Shown here piece after piece: positions 31,906 to 35,625 of a DNA stretch of 35,625 nt. Below the pieces are notes generated by a model. It saw only the letters and a program-made list of their open reading frames with translations. It had not been told where the DNA came from and did not search any database. The stretch comes from Candidatus Parendomicrobium reticulitermitis. GTDB lineage: Bacteria; Elusimicrobiota; Endomicrobiia; Endomicrobiales; Endomicrobiaceae. A program made the position numbers and the translations under genes. The stretch spans positions 1 through 35,625 of the forward strand of contig JAITTG010000004.1 of assembly GCA_031287095.1 (NCBI GenBank). The letters run 5' to 3'. Position 1 is the stretch's first letter, and every line of letters starts with the position of its first letter.

Positions 31906-31982
31906 GCGCAAAAGCGGGAGAGGGGACGCGAAAGTCAGCCGCTCCGCCCAAACACTGAAAGGGTTTAATGTCGTTAATAACC
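31906..31982 (+). repeat. Dispersed 77-bp repeat, copy 1, with following hairpin
   Basis: About 60 of 77 positions match 33454-33529; the last 35 (31948-31982) match at 33 of 35, including CTGAAAG.GTTTAATGTCGTT. It is followed at once by a hairpin (CCCCG...GCCT-GCA-AGGC...CGGGG, 31981-32009). It lies between the desulfoferrodoxin and rubrerythrin genes. I see no coding function in it. Confidence 0.85.
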
Positions 31983-32091
31983 CCGTATTGCCTGCAAGGC
32001 TATGCGGGGACATAGGAGCGTATTGCGCTCCTCATCCGTCGCTTTGCGTCGCCCTCTCCAGAGGGGAAAATATGAAAAAAGGAGGCTTATT

Positions 32092-32670
32092 ATGGCAAAA
32101 TCAGTGAAAGGAACACAGACGGAAAAAAATCTTCTCATGGCATTCGCTGGAGAATCGCAAGCAAGGAATAGATACACTTACTTTGCTTCAAAAGCAAAAA
32201 AAGAAGGCTTTGAACAAATATCGGGCTTTTTTACAGAAACAGCGGCTAATGAAAAAGAGCATGCTGAAAGATTCTTCAAATTTTTAGAAGGCGGAGAACT
32301 ATCAATCACCGCGTCTTTTCCCGCAGGAATTATCAACACAACAGTTGAAAATTTAAGAGCGGCAGCCGCAGGCGAAAAAGAGGAATGGTCGGACGCTTAT
32401 CCTAAATTTGCAAAAATAGCGAAAGACGAAGGCTTTCCAGAAATTGGAACTACATTTGAAATGGTAGCGGTCGCAGAAAAACATCATGAAGCGAGATACT
32501 TACAACTTCTTGCCAATATTGAAAATGATGAAGTTTTCAAGAAAAAGTCGGTAGTCCGCTGGAGATGCCGCAATTGCGGATATGTATATGAAGGCAAAGA
32601 AGCTTTAGATATATGCCCCGCCTGCCAACATTCGCAAAGTTATATGGAATTGTTAAACGACAATTTCTAA
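32092..32670 (+). CDS. rbr: Rubrerythrin
   Basis: Non-haem di-iron peroxidase of anaerobes that reduces hydrogen peroxide to water. The ferritin-like domain carries the metal ligands Glu21 (AGESQA), Glu54 and His57 (NEKEHAE), a central Glu in GEKEEW, and the second ExxH in [12 protein letters not shown]-terminal rubredoxin domain follows ([11 protein letters not shown] and [11 protein letters not shown]), giving the electron entry site. Length is 192 residues, standard. ATG 32092 is chosen because AAGGAGG stands 5 bases upstream; the open frame continues back through repeat DNA to 32002 but has no site there. With desulfoferrodoxin it forms a complete superoxide-to-water pathway. Confidence 0.96.
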   Translation: MAKSVKGTQTEKNLLMAFAGESQARNRYTYFASKAKKEGFEQISGFFTETAANEKEHAERFFKFLEGGELSITASFPAGIINTTVENLRAAAAGEKEEWSDAYPKFAKIAKDEGFPEIGTTFEMVAVAEKHHEARYLQLLANIENDEVFKKKSVVRWRCRNCGYVYEGKEALDICPACQHSQSYMELLNDNF

Positions 32671-32701
32671 GAAAAAATGGAGTCATAAGAAATACGCAAA
32701 C

Positions 32702-32739
32702 AAAAAGCCGTCCGACTTTAAAAAGTCGGACGGCTTTTT
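32702..32739 (+). terminator. Strong rho-independent terminator after rubrerythrin
   Basis: A perfect 17-bp stem AAAAAGCCGTCCGACTT / AAGTCGGACGGCTTTTT with a 4-base loop TAAA ends in a T run (TTTTTGTTTT). It closes the NifS-like / desulfoferrodoxin / rubrerythrin unit. Confidence 0.92.
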
Positions 32740-32753
32740 GTTTTATCTCATTC

Positions 32754-32819
32754 TTGACATCATACTATAAAACATATATCTTGTTTCTGTAATTACCATT
32801 TTTTTAGTAATTATAGAAA
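32754..32819 (+). promoter_or_regulatory. Promoter and operator-like inverted repeat of the AbiEi gene
   Basis: A consensus -35 TTGACA (32754-32759) is followed 17 bases on by TATCTT (32777-32782), or 15 bases on by TATATC. An inverted repeat then spans 32784-32819: TTTCTGTAATTAC and GTAATTATAGAAA match at 12 of 13 positions around a 10-base AT spacer. It ends just before the ribosome site GGGAGG (32821-32826). AbiEi proteins repress their own operons by binding inverted repeats upstream, so this is a good operator candidate. Confidence 0.6.
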
Positions 32820-32830
32820 TGGGAGGAAAT

Positions 32831-33466
32831 ATGAATTTTAACGATTTTAAGAACGAATTTCGCAATATCCCAATTATCAATAGTTCAGATATTGTCCGCA
32901 AATACAAAGGGCAAACCGCTTACAATCAACTAAATACTTGGACTAAAAAAGGATTGTTGATTCAGTTAAAGCGGGGATTGTATATTCTCAATAAAGATGA
33001 TAGAAAGATTGCTGTTGGCAATTATTTTATAGCTAATCAATTATATCAGCCTTCCTATATTAGTATGGAAAGCGCATTGAGTTTGTATGAACTTATTCCA
33101 GACACAACGACAACAATTACAAGTATTTCCACAAAAAAGACAATGACTATTGATAATTCGTTCGCTTCCTTTACATATCAGCATATCAAATCAAAAGCAT
33201 ACAGAGGTTTTAAACTTGAAATAGATAATAATAATCTTAACTATTTTATCGCAGAACCCGAAAAAGCGATTTTGGATTTTTTATATTTCAATCTATCGGA
33301 TATTGATAGGCAAGACGCAGACATTTTTGAAAAGTCTTATCGTTTTCAAAATTTAGATATTTTAAATACAAAGAAAATTCTCCAATACGCAGAATTCTTT
33401 GATAATCCCAAATTAAAAGATACAGCAAAAGCGCTGTGCGTTATTGTAAGGAAGCGCAAAGTATGA
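32831..33466 (+). CDS. AbiEi-family antitoxin / transcriptional autorepressor, orphan
   Basis: Fits the type IV antitoxin AbiEi: an N-terminal winged-helix (SSDIVRKYKGQTAYNQLNTW, LIQLKRGLYIL) and a C-terminal domain with QPSYISMESALSLYELIP, TITSISTKKT, SFTYQHIK and FIAEPEKAILDFLY, the family's hallmark segments. In intact systems it represses the operon and counters the AbiEii nucleotidyltransferase toxin. ATG 32831 follows GGGAGG; an ATG at 32819 precedes the site and is rejected. Length is 211 residues. The last codons (CGC AAA GTA TGA) already belong to the dispersed repeat copy 2, so the natural C-terminus may have been replaced. Only a scrap of the toxin gene remains downstream. Confidence 0.82.
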   Translation: MNFNDFKNEFRNIPIINSSDIVRKYKGQTAYNQLNTWTKKGLLIQLKRGLYILNKDDRKIAVGNYFIANQLYQPSYISMESALSLYELIPDTTTTITSISTKKTMTIDNSFASFTYQHIKSKAYRGFKLEIDNNNLNYFIAEPEKAILDFLYFNLSDIDRQDADIFEKSYRFQNLDILNTKKILQYAEFFDNPKLKDTAKALCVIVRKRKV

Positions 33467-33529
33467 GAAGGGATGCTAAAATCAATCGCTGTAACCAAAC
33501 TCTGAAAGCGTTTAATGTCGTTAATAACC
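33454..33529 (+). repeat. Dispersed 77-bp repeat, copy 2, at the antitoxin-toxin junction
   Basis: Homologous to 31906-31982 from its first bases (GCGCAAA) to its last (TTAATGTCGTTAATAACC). It contains the antitoxin stop codon and is followed by an imperfect hairpin ATCTAAA...TTTAGAT (33531-33560). The ATG at 33463 opens a 31-codon frame wholly made of repeat, not considered a gene. Confidence 0.82.
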
Positions 33530-33536
33530 AATCTAA

Positions 33537-33671
33537 AATTTCATATCGGACAATTTAGATAAAATTAATTTTAAAGCCGCCCAAAAAGACATTGCGAGAT
33601 TTCTGTTTATAAATGATGAACTCAAATTTATAAACAAAGATTTCATTAAGTCTTTGCTTTTAGTTTATTAA
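33537..33671 (+). pseudogene. C-terminal scrap of an AbiEii-type toxin
   Basis: After the repeat, an open frame without a usable start reads DKINFKAAQKDIARFLF, then DELKFINKDFIKSLLLVY and a stop at 33669-33671. This resembles the C-terminal tail of AbiEii/AbiGii nucleotidyltransferase toxins (INF...V..FL.D..EL..WS..F), at exactly the place where the toxin gene is expected after AbiEi. The catalytic nucleotidyltransferase domain is missing. The tail overlaps the end of the convergent LPP20-like gene by 12 bases. The assignment rests on a short stretch and on position. Confidence 0.5.
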
Positions 33672-34424
33672 AGCCGCTATAAAGCGTTTGTGGGCGTCTG
33701 CTTGGGCGGATTCTTTGTCTTTGCCGTAGCCTGTGGAGTTTATGGTTTGAATTTCGCCGTCGATTTCTATAGAGACATTTATGTGGCAGGAATGTATATC
33801 GTTTGCCGATATGGAAAAGCGTTGTTCTATCAGAGATACTTGTATTATTTTGTTGCCGCCGCCGCTTATTGTATAGCCTTGTTCTTGCAGGTGTTTCTTG
33901 ATAGAGGTTAAAAGAGGCGGGTTTTGGAAATTGGATATTATGGTAAATACTCCCATTTTTTTGCGTTCAGCGATTTTCTTTTGTTTTTGGGCTTCTATGT
34001 CTGTCCTGCGGTTTTTTTCTTGCTCTAATATGGATTTTTTATATTCTATCAGCGCATAACCGACAAACTTTTTATCATTGGTTTTTGTGTATTTAAACTC
34101 TTTAATTATCGCTTGGGACAGAAAAGTGTCTTGGATTGACAGATTGGTTTGGCTGTTTATATTGTCATAATTGCTGTTTAGATTTTGAGTGGTTTTATTG
34201 TTGATAGTCATCCCTACAAATTCGGCGGCTTTAATAACGGCGTTCATATAGGCTTGCTCTTTTGCTTCTTGCAAACTATTGCCGTCTGACGATATGCCGC
34301 TGAAATAATAATAATTGCCCTCGCTCCAAGTTTTGCCAATCCAAGCAGGCTCTTGCCGCAGCGCAGAGCAGGCGGCGGCAAGAAATGCGATCCCCAAAAT
34401 AATAATTATTTTAACATTAGTCAT
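33660..34424 (-). CDS. LPP20-like lipoprotein
   Basis: A 254-residue lipoprotein. The signal sequence is KIIIILGIAFLAAAC, with the lipid-attachment Cys19 in the lipobox LAAAC. Next is an LPP20-like segment: PAWIGKTWSEGNYYYFSGIS, then LQEAKEQAYMNAVIKAAEFVG and a long helical, Gln/Lys-rich middle. The C-terminal part (LLTSIKKHLQEQGYTISGGG, and HSCHINVSIEIDGEIQTI) resembles a small alpha-beta periplasmic domain. ATG 34424 is chosen for the signal peptide and the upstream AAAGGA; the frame extends to 34505 through repeat DNA. LPP20-domain lipoproteins include FlgP of Vibrio; the FlgO-like neighbour at 34850-35365 makes a functional pair plausible. No flagellar genes are seen. Confidence 0.72.
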   Translation of the reverse strand: MTNVKIIIILGIAFLAAACSALRQEPAWIGKTWSEGNYYYFSGISSDGNSLQEAKEQAYMNAVIKAAEFVGMTINNKTTQNLNSNYDNINSQTNLSIQDTFLSQAIIKEFKYTKTNDKKFVGYALIEYKKSILEQEKNRRTDIEAQKQKKIAERKKMGVFTIISNFQNPPLLTSIKKHLQEQGYTISGGGNKIIQVSLIEQRFSISANDIHSCHINVSIEIDGEIQTINSTGYGKDKESAQADAHKRFIAALIN

Positions 34425-34849
34425 TCCATTATTTCCTTTTATATTTTGTTTTTTTGTCCTCATGCCGGCGCTGCGCGTGTAGCAAGATTTATCATTGCGG
34501 GTCAAGCCCGCACGGTATAGAAAATATAAGCCGTATTCAAATTAAGCGGCAATCTCGCAATTGCGGCAAAACCGCGCCCAGCGCTTCGTTCCCGAACGCC
34601 GCGCCTAATGCGTCATTCCCGAATGCCGCGCCTAATGCGTCATTTCCGAATGTCTCTGTCGGGAATCCACTTTTGCCGTTGCCTTTTTAACTTGGATTCC
34701 CGATAACGAATTTCGGGAATGACGAAAAAAAGAAAAGGTTTTTACCCTATTTTCAAGTGGGTTGATGACGACGACAACTCGCTGTTATTGCGCGCGTATC
34801 GTAGGGATGGGTTTCAACCCCGCATAAAAAGGCTAAAAACAACAACCCA
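34425..34849. repeat. Non-coding 425 bp with repeats of families A, B and E
   Basis: No gene is accepted here. An inverted family A unit stands at 34497-34511 (GCGGGTCAAGCCCGC). A 27-bp tandem array runs at 34574-34644. An inverted pair ATTCCCGA (34696-34703) / TCGGGAAT (34713-34720) forms a family B hairpin. A family E unit lies at 34790-34832. Frames in this region (34454-34690 and 34719-34976) consist of repeat DNA or run antisense into the FlgO-like gene. Confidence 0.7.
34591..34644 (+). repeat. 27-bp tandem repeat within family B sequence
   Basis: Two adjacent 27-base units (34591-34617 and 34618-34644; CCCGAACGCCGCGCCTAATG plus CGTCATT) match at 26 of 27 positions. A degenerate partial unit precedes them at 34574-34590, and the next unit starts as TCCGAATGTC at 34645. 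The unit combines CGTCATTCCCGAA of family B with GCCGCGCCTAATG. Confidence 0.85.
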
Positions 34850-35365
34850 TCAATTAAGCAAATCCCTTGAAAATACGCTTTGTTTTACTTTTACTCTGTC
34901 TGAAAATATGGCAAGACCATTTTCTATATTAACCACTTCAATATTGATATTTACCATCCCGTCGCCAAACCAATAACTGCCTGTCACTATCAAATCCGCA
35001 GATAAGAGTTTTCCAAATTGTTTTCTGTTATTGGAATCAAAAACATCGTCCCTTGTGATTTTGAGTTCTTTTAAAACTGTGTCTATGTGATTTTTGGCTA
35101 TTATGCGCCCGGGCATTTTATTGATTAAAGCGTTAGATAAATCGTCTTCAATCACAGAACTCAATTTTAACTGTTTTTTTGACGAACTCTCTTTAAACCC
35201 AATCACAACCATTTTTGCGCCCTGCGGAATACGGGAAGTTTTTGATATTGTAATAGCGGTCTGTATCAAAGCCTTATCAAAAGGCGACAAGTAATCCCCA
35301 AAAACCCAAGACGAACCCAACAAACAAATCCCACACACAAATACAACTAAATACTTCATTTTCAT
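34850..35365 (-). CDS. FlgO/CsgG-like secreted protein
   Basis: A 171-residue exported protein. The N-terminal signal is YLVVFVCGICLLGSSWVFG. The mature part has the pattern of the FlgO/LpoB/CsgG-like fold: KMVVIGFKESSSKKQLKLSS, VIEDDLSNALINK, a helix-loop with NHIDTVLKELKITRDDVFD, FGKLLSADLIVTGSYWF and VNINIEVVNIENGLAIFSD. ATG 35365 follows AAGGAGG with 4 bases spacing; a second ATG lies two codons later. A TATAAT-like -10 is at 35381-35386 on the - strand. The frame extends back to 35470 through repeats and is not used. Proteins of this fold assist outer-membrane rings, secretion channels or cell-wall synthases; which applies is unknown. Its neighbour is the LPP20-like lipoprotein. Confidence 0.7.
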   Translation of the reverse strand: MKMKYLVVFVCGICLLGSSWVFGDYLSPFDKALIQTAITISKTSRIPQGAKMVVIGFKESSSKKQLKLSSVIEDDLSNALINKMPGRIIAKNHIDTVLKELKITRDDVFDSNNRKQFGKLLSADLIVTGSYWFGDGMVNINIEVVNIENGLAIFSDRVKVKQSVFSRDLLN

Positions 35366-35399
35366 ACTTCCTCCTTGTATATTATATGGCATAGCTATT

Positions 35400-35625
35400 A
35401 GACCTCTTGCGCAACTAACACATAAAAACAGAGGGATAGTGTCAATTGCGCGCGAAGCCGCAGGACACACAATGACAGCGAGATGTCGCCGTCAATTGCG
35501 GGCTTAACCCGCAGTCTCTGTCGTTGTTTCTTTTCCCATTATCCCCAATCGTCTCACCAACTCCGTCATTCCCGAATGTCTCAATCGGGAATCCATTTTC
35601 CTCGCAAAGCGCGTCTTTTTTTAAT
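35400..35625. repeat. Repeat-rich right end of the window
   Basis: Contains a degenerate relative of the 24060 palindrome (GCGCGCGAAGCCGCAGGACAC, near 35449-35469), a family A unit with one change (GCGGGCTTAACCCGCAGTCTC, 35498-35518) and a family B unit whose ATTCCCGA (35568-35575) pairs with TCGGGAAT (35585-35592). No gene is seen before the window ends. Confidence 0.65.

Noticed and set aside
33463-33558. 31-codon frame starting at an ATG overlapping the AbiEi stop, looking like a toxin start
   Set aside because: It is made of the dispersed 77-bp repeat also found after desulfoferrodoxin, so it is not toxin coding sequence.
34454-34690. 78-codon frame with Pro-Asn-Ala repeats
   Set aside because: It is the direct translation of the 27-bp tandem repeat and family B palindromes.
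1-35625. tRNA or rRNA genes
   Set aside because: No cloverleaf with a T-loop GTTCRANTC signature and no rRNA-like stretch was found by eye; a covariance-model scan was not possible.

Overview
The window comes from an AT-rich, Gram-negative-type, probably anaerobic bacterium. The evidence is a LolA-like carrier, an MsbA-like ABC exporter, a KpsC-like capsule glycosyltransferase, a lipoprotein and a FlgO-like periplasmic protein (two-membrane envelope), together with desulfoferrodoxin and rubrerythrin (typical of anaerobes). The block rpsO-pnp-accB-ftsK-lolA-rodZ-rimO-pgsA-pgpA and the many palindromic intergenic repeats would fit Elusimicrobiota (Endomicrobium-like), but that is an inference and cannot be proved from this sequence alone.

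Positions 1-11600 are an accessory surface-polysaccharide region on the + strand. It opens with the 3' end of an IS5-like transposase. A VioA-like sugar aminotransferase with a 10-G tract follows, then a WecF-like Fuc4NAc transferase, a radical SAM protein, a wrecked methyltransferase, a KpsC-like transferase, an orphan minimal nucleotidyltransferase, a second (FdtB/QdtB-like) sugar aminotransferase, an AAA/DUF4143 ATPase, a family 2 glycosyltransferase, a dead second DUF4143 ATPase and an MsbA-like exporter. The two aminotransferases and the transferases could build and attach an amino-deoxysugar. The pseudogenes and IS remnant mark the region as fast-changing.

Positions 11747-21775 are conserved housekeeping genes on the + strand: rpsO, pnp, accB, ftsK, lolA, rodZ-like, rimO, pgsA and pgpA. 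Positions 22120-29804 are on the - strand: aspS and a NUDIX hydrolase, then an overlapping cluster pgpH-like/ybeY/corC-like, then a second corC-like gene and recO. Several of these are odd: YbeY has Asp in place of the third zinc-ligand His, the PgpH-like protein lacks the usual large extracytoplasmic domain, and one CorC paralog ends right after its CBS pair.

Positions 30119-32740 hold a + strand oxidative-stress/metal unit: a NifS-like protein that has lost the PLP lysine and the substrate-binding Arg but keeps the persulfide Cys and carries a His/Asp/Glu tail, followed by desulfoferrodoxin and rubrerythrin and a strong terminator. Next comes an AbiEi-type antitoxin behind a TTGACA promoter element and a 13-bp-arm inverted repeat. 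Its AbiEii toxin is reduced to a C-terminal scrap, and a dispersed 77-bp repeat lies at the junction. The window closes with - strand genes for an LPP20-like lipoprotein and a FlgO-like secreted protein.

Intergenic DNA is loaded with at least five families of short palindromic or dispersed repeats. I see no tRNA, rRNA or CRISPR array.
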